Shown: piece by piece, positions 1 through 8,008 of the stretch
Numbering within the stretch: position 1 is the stretch's first letter
Layout of the letters: every line of letters begins with the position of its first letter
Source: RGIG426 sp045639905
GTDB lineage: Bacteria; Bacillota; Clostridia; Oscillospirales; Acutalibacteraceae
Reading direction: 5' to 3'
Length of the DNA stretch: 64,000 nt
NCBI GenBank assembly: GCA_045639905.1
Contig: JAZUDZ010000015.1
Location: 1 to 64,000 of the forward strand
Made by a program: the position numbers and the translations under genes
The notes under the pieces: model-generated
What the model saw: the letters and a program-made list of their open reading frames with translations, nothing else
Told to the model about the DNA's origin: nothing
Database searches by the model: none

Positions 1-29
1 CGATAACTCTCCGTGTATGCAGATTTCTT

Positions 30-57
30 GCAAGAATGCAAGAAAAACGTGCAAGAA
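30..57. repeat. three copies of GCAAGAA
   Basis: GCAAGAA occurs at 30-36, 38-44 and 51-57 in an otherwise gene-free left edge. The spacing is irregular and no function is suggested. Bases 1-274 hold no credible gene; apart from this repeat and the inverted repeat at 191-227 nothing else was recognised there. Confidence 0.4.
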
Positions 58-190
58 CAATGTGAAATTGTAAAATTTGAACCCTCAAAAACCTTGATGC
101 TATGCGGTTTTTTAGGGGATAAAACTACCTAAACCGGAAAATATTTCGAGTCGTTCTCGTTACGACCACTTCGATACGTCTCCGTATATA

Positions 191-227
191 TCGTATCCTG
201 CCTGCTGTTTAATGAGGCAGGATACGA
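191..227 (-). terminator. 13-bp perfect hairpin downstream of the CinA-sortase gene
   Basis: TCGTATCCTGCCT (191-203) pairs perfectly with AGGCAGGATACGA (215-227) around an 11-nt loop. It lies about 50 bp past the stop codon of the minus-strand gene. Neither side carries a clear U-run, so it may be a weak terminator, a processing or stability hairpin, or a protein-binding site. Confidence 0.45.
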
Positions 228-274
228 AGACTTACACAAACTGGTGAATATTATAGAAAAAACAATTGAATTTG

Positions 275-2284
275 TCAACCTTCAACCGGCGGGACTTCAG
301 TTGTTTGAACGGTTGTCGGAGCCGTTGTTGTCGGCCGTGTTGTCGAAATTGTGGTCGGGACGGTTGTGGCAACGGTTGTTTTTCTGGTTGTTGCGGGGGT
401 GGCTGTGGTGGTGACAGGCTTGGCGGTTGTTGTGCTTCCTGTCGTTGTGGTTGCGGATGTGGTTGTTGCCACGGAAGTGGAGGCTTCTGTTGTCGCCTCC
501 GTTGTGGTGGCTACTGTCGTTGTTGTGATTTTTTTCTTTGTGGCAGTGCTGCCGGATGTTGCCAAATAATAGGCATTCGGCATCAAAACGTCCGGGTTTA
601 CTTCCATTTTTGTAAGAGCCTTGGAAGCGAACTCCTTCTCTACAACAGCAGGGCCATATGAATCCGTTACGGAATAATCAACTTTCTTCGCCACAACAAC
701 CAAACGCTCATTTTCAAAGGTGTTTTCTTCACCGGTATAATCCGTGGAGATAAACAGCAGCTGATCGGTTTCTTTCAAATCATACGGCATTTTATAGATG
801 GAACGACTGCAGAGTTCCTTTAAAAACGCTTTATGCTGCTCGGAATCGGCGAAAGTATTTTGTGTGTAGTCAAACTCCACATTGTTGTTGGTAGCATCCG
901 CGTAAAATACGGCACATACCTGCCATTTTCCCGTGGCATACATCGTATCCAGGGAAATCCACTGATGCTCTAGAAGGAAGCTTTCCTGGCGATATTCGGT
1001 AAGTTCTGAGAACATCTGACCATCCTCGGTTCTGTTACCGTAAACAACCAGGTTTGTGTTGACGGCAGTCGGGGAGGAGAAGTCCGCATGGGAGTCAAAA
1101 TACGGGACACCGTAATCCGAAGCCTTCTTTTTGAAGGTGTGAGAAGCATAATAATCGGAGTTGCGGCTATCCATAACCGGGTAGCTGATGTTGGTGCCGC
1201 TGATTTTAAGCCAACCGCGCACATCTTCGTTTAAGTCATACAAAGCGTAAAAGCGATTCAGCATGCCATCCGGATACTTGGATGTGTCAATTTCGCCATC
1301 TTCGGAAACAGGCGTGTTGTAGGTCTTTTCCAGATTGTCGTAAATCTGTTCGTTATGCAGAGGCACGAATAAAAGCTTATAGGATAAAAGCGGTGCCACA
1401 ATCAAAATGGCAATCAAGAGAAGCCATATGGCCGAAATGCGAATGAGGGCTGCTTTGCCCTCCGCTCTCCAGGGAAGAATCTTATCCGCCAAAGAGGTTT
1501 TCTTGACTTCCTGCGGCTCGATGATTTTTTCGGAAGACGGAATTTCCACCGGCTGAGATCCGGCCATCATTCCGGGAAGGGCTTCCAGATAGCGTCGGAT
1601 AAGGTCCAGGGAAGCGGATGTGGCGGCCTGCCGTATTTCATCGCGGGATTGACCGGGCATGCTGAGTTCTTTAATCCAAACACGTTTGCCGTCCGTTAAA
1701 GCAATATACACCGTGCCCACATCTTTGCCGTCGCTGGTGCTGGGGCCGGCGACTCCGGTGATGGAAAGGCCCAGGCTGGAATCGGCAATGCGTCTGCAAC
1801 CGACCGCCATGGATTTTGCCACTTCCGGACAAACAGCGCCTTGCTCTTTTAAAAGATCTTCCGGAACTCCGAGGAGCAGGTGCTTCATATCGTGCGAATA
1901 GGTGGTGAAACCACACTCGTAAACATCGGAAACACCGGACACACGTGTCAGACGTCCGGACAGCATTCCCGCCGTACAGGATTCGGCGAAAGAAATGGTC
2001 ATGCGATGGTCTCTCAGAAGATTGACAACCTTTTCCTCCAGCGTGGAGTCAATTCCGCAAACGCAATAGGAGAGGTGGTCACAAATATATTCAATAATGG
2101 GTTCACACAGAGCTTCCGCCTCGTCGTTGTTGTAGGCGGTGGCCTGAAGAACAATGGAGACTTCACCGGCTTCGGAAACCAAGTCCACGGTGGGGTTTTC
2201 ATTCATAAGGGGTTCGGCCAGACGGGACCCGATTTCGGCTTCGGTTAAGCCATAGGTATAAATAATGTGTTTAACATTTGCCAT
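275..2284 (-). CDS. CinA-like amidase domain fused to a membrane-anchored degenerate class B sortase domain
   Basis: 669 aa. Residues about 80-235 form a CinA C-terminal domain (SFAESCTAGMLSGRL, SITGVAGPS), the family that deamidates nicotinamide mononucleotide or related substrates in the cytoplasm. A transmembrane segment at about 283-306 is followed by a sortase-B fold. Compared with the intact sortase encoded two genes upstream, the catalytic His is Asn (VVYGN417RTEDGQMF versus IIYGHNMKSGQMF) and the catalytic Cys is Thr (LLFIST514), while the Arg (R527) is kept. The tail from about 575 is a Thr-rich, mucin-like stretch. Start chosen from AAAGGAG 8 nt upstream. Last gene of the cysteine desulfurase-sortase-thiI operon. 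The sortase half is inferred to be a pseudoenzyme or binding module; domain assignments are firm, the joint function unknown. Confidence 0.85.
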   Translation of the reverse strand: MANVKHIIYTYGLTEAEIGSRLAEPLMNENPTVDLVSEAGEVSIVLQATAYNNDEAEALCEPIIEYICDHLSYCVCGIDSTLEEKVVNLLRDHRMTISFAESCTAGMLSGRLTRVSGVSDVYECGFTTYSHDMKHLLLGVPEDLLKEQGAVCPEVAKSMAVGCRRIADSSLGLSITGVAGPSTSDGKDVGTVYIALTDGKRVWIKELSMPGQSRDEIRQAATSASLDLIRRYLEALPGMMAGSQPVEIPSSEKIIEPQEVKKTSLADKILPWRAEGKAALIRISAIWLLLIAILIVAPLLSYKLLFVPLHNEQIYDNLEKTYNTPVSEDGEIDTSKYPDGMLNRFYALYDLNEDVRGWLKISGTNISYPVMDSRNSDYYASHTFKKKASDYGVPYFDSHADFSSPTAVNTNLVVYGNRTEDGQMFSELTEYRQESFLLEHQWISLDTMYATGKWQVCAVFYADATNNNVEFDYTQNTFADSEQHKAFLKELCSRSIYKMPYDLKETDQLLFISTDYTGEENTFENERLVVVAKKVDYSVTDSYGPAVVEKEFASKALTKMEVNPDVLMPNAYYLATSGSTATKKKITTTTVATTTEATTEASTSVATTTSATTTTGSTTTAKPVTTTATPATTRKTTVATTVPTTISTTRPTTTAPTTVQTTEVPPVEG

Positions 2285-2301
2285 GTGAGGTTCTCCTTTC
2301 T

Positions 2302-3480
2302 TTAGTTTCCATAGAAGTGGTGTAAACGGGTGTTTTCAACAGCTTCCTGAACGAGTGCATCTATGTCCAGGTTTTCTTCTGCCCGTTCCAGCATATCTTT
2401 TTTCGGATGTGTCCGGGGATGTTTGGGGGTAAATACCGTGCAGCAGTCTTCATAGGGCTCTATAGAGGTGCTGAACGTATCGATTTTGCGGGAAATCCGT
2501 ACGATTTCTTCCTTGTCCATACCAATCAAAGGCCGAAACACCGGAAGGGTGGAAACGGCTTCGGTACAGGCAATGGCGGGGATGGTCTGGCTGGCGACCT
2601 GTCCGACGCTTTCGCCGGTAATAAGGGCTTCACAGTTGCGGTCAATTGCCAGCTTACAGGCAACGCGCATCATAAAGCGCCGCATAACCAGGGTGAAAAG
2701 TTCTTCCGGACAGTGGTCGCGGATTTCTTCCTGAATATGAGTGAAGGGAACAATCAGCAAATCGATATGCCCTGCATACAAGGATACTTTTTCAATGAGA
2801 GTGACAACCTTTTGCTCGGCCCGTTCACTGGTATACGGTGGGGAGGCAAAATGAATACCAACCATGCGTATGCCGCGCTTGGCCATCATATAGGCTGCTA
2901 CCGGGGAATCAATTCCGCCGGAAATCAAAAGACCGCATTTGCCGCCGGTTCCCACCGGCATGCCGCCTGCTCCGGGAATTTGATCCGCATGTATATAGGC
3001 ACCGAAATCACGAATTTCCACAACAACGGTAACATCCGGATTATGGACATCAACTGTCAGATGAGGGAATGTGTTCAGTAAATATTCTCCTACATCGGCG
3101 CTGATTTCGGGCGATTTTTTCGGGAATGCCTTGTCGGCACGTTTGCTTTCGACTTTAAATGTTTTGGCTTCCGTAAGGACCTCGCGGAAATATTCTCCGG
3201 CCGATTTCATAATGACATCCATGTCCTTTTCTACCATTAAGGCACGGGAAAAGGCTGCCAGTCCGAAAACCTTCGATACCCGATCGCAGGCTTCATCCCA
3301 GTCTACATCCTCTTCGCGGGGCATAATGTAAATGGTGGATTGGGAACGTTTGATTTCAAACGAGCCGACCGGCTGTAAGGCAATTTTTAAATTTTTGGCA
3401 AGGGCTGCTTCAAAGACATGACGGTTCAGGCCTTTAAGAGCGAGCTCTCCGTTTTTTATCAGCAGTATTTCCTGCGACAT
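2302..3480 (-). CDS. thiI: tRNA sulfurtransferase ThiI (4-thiouridine synthase)
   Basis: 392 aa. ThiI adenylates U8 of tRNA and inserts sulfur delivered by a cysteine desulfurase; it can also serve thiamine thiazole synthesis. A THUMP region at about 60-165 is followed by a PP-loop ATPase (SGGIDSPVAAYMM). There is no C-terminal rhodanese domain, as in most Firmicutes short forms. The start is MSQEI rather than the upstream in-frame ATG at 3513, because AAAGGA lies about 8 nt upstream and the longer version would overlap the preceding stop codon. The cysteine desulfurase at the head of the operon is its natural sulfur donor, with a sortase gene inserted between the two. Confidence 0.95.
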   Translation of the reverse strand: MSQEILLIKNGELALKGLNRHVFEAALAKNLKIALQPVGSFEIKRSQSTIYIMPREEDVDWDEACDRVSKVFGLAAFSRALMVEKDMDVIMKSAGEYFREVLTEAKTFKVESKRADKAFPKKSPEISADVGEYLLNTFPHLTVDVHNPDVTVVVEIRDFGAYIHADQIPGAGGMPVGTGGKCGLLISGGIDSPVAAYMMAKRGIRMVGIHFASPPYTSERAEQKVVTLIEKVSLYAGHIDLLIVPFTHIQEEIRDHCPEELFTLVMRRFMMRVACKLAIDRNCEALITGESVGQVASQTIPAIACTEAVSTLPVFRPLIGMDKEEIVRISRKIDTFSTSIEPYEDCCTVFTPKHPRTHPKKDMLERAEENLDIDALVQEAVENTRLHHFYGN

Positions 3481-3509
3481 GCTATCAGTCCTTTGCGTAA
3501 GCGGTGGGA

Positions 3510-5390
3510 TCATTCGCTGGCTTCGGTAATCGGTTCTTCCTCGGCCGGCGGGTCAGTAGGTTCCGGCTCCTCGGCCGGTGGTTCGGTTGGTTCGGTATCT
3601 CCGCCCTCTTCGTCGGAAACGACCGGATCTTCTGCCGGCTCCTCTTCCGATTCAATGGATTCAACCGGCTCGGTCGGGTCGGTATCATCCTCCTCTTCCG
3701 GTCTGATATACGGTTCGTCTTCGTCGTCATCCTCGTCCTCATAGCGATGATAGGACTGATTGTTGTCGGAAGAACCGCCTCCGGAGGAACGCTTGCTGGT
3801 GGAGTTGCCGGTGGAAGCGTGCTTAGGCGTGGTGTAGTGACTGTTTCCGGAACCGGAACCGTTATCGCTGGAAGCGGTATACTGGTTGTCTCCGGTACTC
3901 ACACCGGCGGAAATGGTTTTCACCATGTTTTTAACGGCAGCCAGTGCGTTGGCAGTGGACAAATAGTAGGAAGGCATTGTCAGCCCCTTGTTGGTATACC
4001 ACTGCTGCGGCATCAGTTTGTCTTTGTTCGGGGTGATGGTGGACACGTCCACGTCTTTGCTTTCTCCGTCGCGAACACGACGGGCGACAACGACCGTACG
4101 GCCTTCCTTGCCCATTGTTGTCTGGTAGGTGTTACAGCAGGTGTACAAAACAAGCAGCTCATCGTCTGCGCGCACGTCAACCGCTGAATAGTTAAACCAG
4201 GAACGGAGACGGACCTGTGCCACATAATCAAGGAATTCCTGGTCATTATGGAGTTCCGGATCCAAAATGTTAAAGATGCCGGGTTCCTGTGTGTCAATGC
4301 TGACAACACCGAACACTTTATACGCAACCTTATCTTCATACAGGGAGCTGAAGTAGACAATCGGTGCGGAACGGGCGTAGCCCGGATCGGTGCTTAAAAG
4401 CTGGTTGAGACTGGCGAACATCTGACCGCTCTTCATGTTGTGACCGTAAATGATGGTGACCCGATGATCGGCGTCCGGCTTGGAGTAATCACAGCGGTAA
4501 TCCATAAAGATGCAGCCGTTCTTATTCTCTTTCCGCTCAAAGTCGCGGGTCAGATAATAGTCGTTGTCGGTTGTTTGGGTGACAACGTAGTCAATTCCAT
4601 GCCAGTAAGAACTGTCAGAAGGATATTCCACCCAGCCGATGGTGTCATTGTTGGCGTAATAGAGTTTCTTAAACTTATCCAGCATTCCTTTCGGATACCC
4701 AAGATAATTCTGCTCTTCTTCGGTCAAAAGCGGGTTCAGCATGCCGCTTAAGCTATTGGCCATCCGGGCGTTTCTCCAGGGAATGACGATAAAGTCATTG
4801 ACGAGAACACAGCCGGAAACGACCAAAACAACAATGGCAATCCAGCAGATTACTTTTCGGAACAATTCAAAAGGAGAATCGCCTTTTTTCGGAATGATTC
4901 CATCTAAGAAACGCCAAATCCACGGTTTTTTCTTCTTCTTTGCCGGAATGGCGGCGGTACCGTCGACAGCCGGCATATCGGTCGGAACGACCTCCGTTTG
5001 GTTGGTGATAAGCTCTTCCCGAACAGGGCTTTCCATATTCGGAACTGCCGTTAAGTCCACAGCCGGTTCCTTTGGTAAAGGGGTGCTCGGAGTTGCCGGC
5101 TTACTCACAACTTCCGCCGCCACGGGCGGTTTGGTGTCCGATTTCACTTCCGGTTGTACTTCCGGTTGTACTTCCGGTTGTACGGGCGGCTTTACGGGTG
5201 CCGGTGTATTTGCGGGCTCTTTCGGAGCCTCCGGCACGGGTGCCGGTGCCGAATGAACCGGAACGCCGACTTCATTCAAAGAAGAAACAGCGGGGCCCGG
5301 TACGGACTTGGGGGGGTGCGGAGCGTATCCGAGTTCGGCCAAGATGTCGTCAACGGAAGGATTGGGGTTGTTGTTACGTAACGGATCCAT
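3510..5390 (-). CDS. class B-like sortase with long Pro-rich cytoplasmic region and acidic tail
   Basis: 626 aa. Residues 1-150 are Pro/Val/Glu-rich, with PEVQ repeats at about 70-82, and end in a Lys cluster. A transmembrane helix at about 178-200 precedes a sortase fold with His317 (IIYGHNMKSGQMF), Cys418 (VLYTCC) and Arg431 (GRTVVVARR), the complete catalytic set. Sortases cleave a sorting motif and attach proteins to peptidoglycan or to each other outside the membrane. The last 110 residues are strongly acidic (DEDDDEDE, repeated EPTEPP), unusual for a sortase. AAAGGA sits 9 nt before the ATG. No substrate with an obvious sorting signal is in the window, so its role in this tRNA-thiolation operon is unknown. 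Confidence 0.88.
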   Translation of the reverse strand: MDPLRNNNPNPSVDDILAELGYAPHPPKSVPGPAVSSLNEVGVPVHSAPAPVPEAPKEPANTPAPVKPPVQPEVQPEVQPEVKSDTKPPVAAEVVSKPATPSTPLPKEPAVDLTAVPNMESPVREELITNQTEVVPTDMPAVDGTAAIPAKKKKKPWIWRFLDGIIPKKGDSPFELFRKVICWIAIVVLVVSGCVLVNDFIVIPWRNARMANSLSGMLNPLLTEEEQNYLGYPKGMLDKFKKLYYANNDTIGWVEYPSDSSYWHGIDYVVTQTTDNDYYLTRDFERKENKNGCIFMDYRCDYSKPDADHRVTIIYGHNMKSGQMFASLNQLLSTDPGYARSAPIVYFSSLYEDKVAYKVFGVVSIDTQEPGIFNILDPELHNDQEFLDYVAQVRLRSWFNYSAVDVRADDELLVLYTCCNTYQTTMGKEGRTVVVARRVRDGESKDVDVSTITPNKDKLMPQQWYTNKGLTMPSYYLSTANALAAVKNMVKTISAGVSTGDNQYTASSDNGSGSGNSHYTTPKHASTGNSTSKRSSGGGSSDNNQSYHRYEDEDDDEDEPYIRPEEEDDTDPTEPVESIESEEEPAEDPVVSDEEGGDTEPTEPPAEEPEPTDPPAEEEPITEASE

Positions 5391-5418
5391 GGGGTCACAT
5401 CCTTTCTGAGCCTTCAGC

Positions 5419-6558
5419 TCATTTCACGGAAACGATGTCGGTTTTTGCCTTGCGAATGGCACGAACAAAAGCCAGAACATCATCAGTACTTGTTTGAGGG
5501 CAGAAACTGACTCTGAGTGAGGAATCAATTTCTGCGGGAGATAAATTCATGGCGGTAAGCACATGGCTTTTTTTGCCTTTTGAACAGGCGGAACCGCCGG
5601 AAACATACACGTTTTCCCCGGCCAGGAAGTGGACCAGAGTTTCACTTTTTCGTCCGAGAACGGACAGGTGAACCACATAGGGGACACCGGAGGAGGGAAG
5701 ATGGAAAATCACATCTTCTTCGTCCTTCAGTTCCCGGAGCATCAGGTCCCTGAGAGCCAGATAGTGTGCCTCCTGTTCTTTAAATGACGGTAGAAGCCGA
5801 ACGGCCGTGCCGAAAGCGGCAATGCCGGGGGTGTTTTCCGTACCGGAACGAATGCCTTTTTCCTGACCTCCACCCAAGGCAAAAGAAGATGCCAAATGGG
5901 TGCCTTTTTTTACGTATAAGGCACCGATGCCTTTCGGGGCACCCACTTTATGCCCGCTGCAGGAGAGCAGGTCTAAATCCCATTTTTTGGCAAAAACGGG
6001 TACCTTACCGAACCCCTGAACGGCGTCACAGTGCAAAAGCGCCAGAGGGGATTTTTTTCGAATGGGTTTTACCATGGTTTCCCAGGGGAACAGAGCGCCG
6101 GTTTCGTTGTTAACCAGCATACAGGAAACGAGAATGGTTTGCTCGTCGCAGGCGTCCAGCAGATCCTGTCCGGAAATGATACCGTCCGGTTGCGGCATAA
6201 CGCGAATCACTTCAAAGCCGCAGCTTTCCAAGTAGGCACAGGTATTGAGAACCGACGGATGCTCCGTGGCACCGACGACGATTCGGTTGCCCCGTTTCCG
6301 ACGGGCCATGGCGGCGCCGATGAGAGCCAAATTGTTGGATTCGGTTCCGCCGGAAGTGAATGTAACACACTCCGCATCCGCTCCCATTTTGGAAGCAACC
6401 GCTTCTCTGGCTGTACGGATTTCCTGTTCTGCCAAAAAGCCTAACGTGTGCAGAGAGGAAGGGTTGCCGAATTGCTTCGTCATCATTTCATGTGCTTTAT
6501 CCGCGGCTTCCGGCAAAACACAGGTAGTCGCGCTGTTGTCCAGATATACAAGAGCCAT
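5419..6558 (-). CDS. cysteine desulfurase (NifS/IscS family)
   Basis: 379 aa PLP enzyme that removes sulfur from cysteine as an enzyme persulfide. The N-terminal YLDNSATT signature, the TFTSGGTESNN PLP phosphate site, the lysine in LLSCSGHKVGAPKG and the active-site loop Cys in SGGSACSKGKK are all present; length is normal. The loop is short-to-medium, as in enzymes dedicated to ThiI (NifZ type). First gene of the operon and 28 bp from the sortase start. A promoter lies at 6596-6624. It most likely supplies ThiI; a general Fe-S role cannot be excluded. Confidence 0.93.
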   Translation of the reverse strand: MALVYLDNSATTCVLPEAADKAHEMMTKQFGNPSSLHTLGFLAEQEIRTAREAVASKMGADAECVTFTSGGTESNNLALIGAAMARRKRGNRIVVGATEHPSVLNTCAYLESCGFEVIRVMPQPDGIISGQDLLDACDEQTILVSCMLVNNETGALFPWETMVKPIRKKSPLALLHCDAVQGFGKVPVFAKKWDLDLLSCSGHKVGAPKGIGALYVKKGTHLASSFALGGGQEKGIRSGTENTPGIAAFGTAVRLLPSFKEQEAHYLALRDLMLRELKDEEDVIFHLPSSGVPYVVHLSVLGRKSETLVHFLAGENVYVSGGSACSKGKKSHVLTAMNLSPAEIDSSLRVSFCPQTSTDDVLAFVRAIRKAKTDIVSVK

Positions 6559-6595
6559 GAAATCACTTCCTCCATTGCATAGATATACAGTATAT

Positions 6596-6624
6596 AGTAT
6601 ATACCAATACTATGTTTTTTTCAA
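6596..6624 (-). promoter_or_regulatory. promoter of the cysteine desulfurase operon
   Basis: On the minus strand TTGAAA (6619-6624) is separated by 17 nt from TATACT (6596-6601). The spacer contains a motif shared with the nrdG promoter (6598-6613), and the surrounding DNA is rich in the palindrome GTATATACTATATAC, which could be an operator. Confidence 0.65.
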
Positions 6625-6634
6625 TCAAAAAAGA

Positions 6635-6656
6635 GCCGTCTGCGGTTGCAGACGGC
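6635..6656 (-). terminator. terminator of mtaB
   Basis: GCCGTCTGC and GCAGACGGC form a 9-bp stem with a 4-nt loop, followed on the minus strand by a U-rich run. Confidence 0.85.
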
Positions 6657-6686
6657 ATATTTTCAGTACATTTACTGCGTATTGGA

Positions 6687-7988
6687 TTACAAAAGCGGTT
6701 TTGCCAGGCAAATTCCGTCCCGGACGGCTTCAATTTTGACACGGAGAAGATGGTTTGGAGGAAAGATTCCTTCCACATGGACCGGGTCGTACCGGGTGGT
6801 ATAACCTTCGGTATAATGGTTCGTCAGTCTCGTTTCCGTTAGGATTTCCGTGGTTTTTCCGATTAAGCGGGAAAGGATGGCTTCCTGGCTTTCCTTCCCG
6901 GCCTCAATCATCAGTCGACAGCGCCGGTTCTTTTCTTCCGTGGAGATTTGACCGGGGAAGTCGGCTGCTTTGGTTCCGGGCCGTTTGGAATAGGGGAACA
7001 CATGAAGCTTGGAAAAGCCGATTTTTTTGACAAAGGCGAGAGAGGCTTCGAATTCTTCTTCGGTTTCTCCCGGAAATCCAACCATTACATCAGTCGTTAA
7101 GGTGCAGTCCGGGAATGCCTCGCGAAGAGAAGCGGATACAGCGGAAAACTCTTCTGCCGTGTAACGGCGACGCATACGCTGCAGGGTACTCGTGCAGCCG
7201 CTTTGGAGAGCCAAATGAAACTGAGGACACAGTTTCTTGGATGCCGTCAGCTTTTGAATGAGAGACAAAGTCATATCGTCCGGTTCCAGGGAGCCGAGAC
7301 GTATGCGGGCAATACCGGGAATCTCTTCGGCCAAAAGCACGGCGTCTGCCAAATCCAGGTCATATTCTTTCCCGTAGGCGGTTAAATTGATTCCGGTTAA
7401 TACGATTTCCGTATATCCGGTTTGTGCCAAGGCTTGCAGTTCCGCTTTCAGCGTTTCGGGATCTTTGGAACGAATGCGGCCCCGGGCAAAGGGGATAATA
7501 CAGTAGGTGCAAAAGCAGTTACATCCGTCCTGGATTTTAACGAAAGCACGGGTGCGCTCGTCAAAATCCCGAATGCAAAGCGGTTCAAAGGATTTGTCAT
7601 GAGGCGGAATGGAGCAAATACGCTCGCCGGTTTCTTCAAAGGTGCGAAGAAGCGGAAGAAGATCAAGACGTCTGGCATTTCCCATGACAATATCCGCCAG
7701 TTCCAAGGTCTCGGATTCGTCGGCGTAGGCCTGGGGATAGCATCCCGTTAAGATCAGAGATGCTTTCGGATGTTCCCGCCTGCATCGACGGAGAAACTGA
7801 CGGAGTTTCCGATCACTTTCTCCGGTAACGGTACAGGAATTAATCAGGATATAGGCATCGCCGATATCCTCCATTCCGGGAGTAAACACGCGGACGGAAT
7901 AGCCGGCATCTTGTAATATTTCGCGCATGGCTTCGGTCTCATATTGATTGACCTTACAGCCCTGAGTATACAGATAGACTTCCGTCAT
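6687..7988 (-). CDS. mtaB: MtaB: tRNA t6A37 C2-methylthiotransferase
   Basis: 433 aa radical-SAM enzyme that converts t6A37 to ms2t6A in tRNAs reading ANN codons. The N-terminal UPF0004 domain carries its three Fe-S cysteines (TQGCKVNQYE, NSCTVT, TGCYPQ). The radical-SAM site is CNCFCTYC (Cx3Cx2C), followed by a C-terminal TRAM-like segment. AAGGAG stands 8 nt before the ATG. Its substrate modification, t6A, needs the Sua5 activity encoded three genes upstream in the same operon. Start and family are clear. Confidence 0.93.
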   Translation of the reverse strand: MTEVYLYTQGCKVNQYETEAMREILQDAGYSVRVFTPGMEDIGDAYILINSCTVTGESDRKLRQFLRRCRREHPKASLILTGCYPQAYADESETLELADIVMGNARRLDLLPLLRTFEETGERICSIPPHDKSFEPLCIRDFDERTRAFVKIQDGCNCFCTYCIIPFARGRIRSKDPETLKAELQALAQTGYTEIVLTGINLTAYGKEYDLDLADAVLLAEEIPGIARIRLGSLEPDDMTLSLIQKLTASKKLCPQFHLALQSGCTSTLQRMRRRYTAEEFSAVSASLREAFPDCTLTTDVMVGFPGETEEEFEASLAFVKKIGFSKLHVFPYSKRPGTKAADFPGQISTEEKNRRCRLMIEAGKESQEAILSRLIGKTTEILTETRLTNHYTEGYTTRYDPVHVEGIFPPNHLLRVKIEAVRDGICLAKPLL

Positions 7989-8008
7989 CGGCGGGTCTCC
8001 TTCCGAGA

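Noticed and set aside
266..661. Cys/Gly-rich ORF on the plus strand
   Set aside because: It is the antisense shadow of the Thr-rich tail of the CinA-sortase gene (ACN codons read backwards).
3418..3744. Ser/Gly-rich plus-strand ORF
   Set aside because: Antisense of the acidic Glu/Asp-rich sortase tail; no ribosome binding site.
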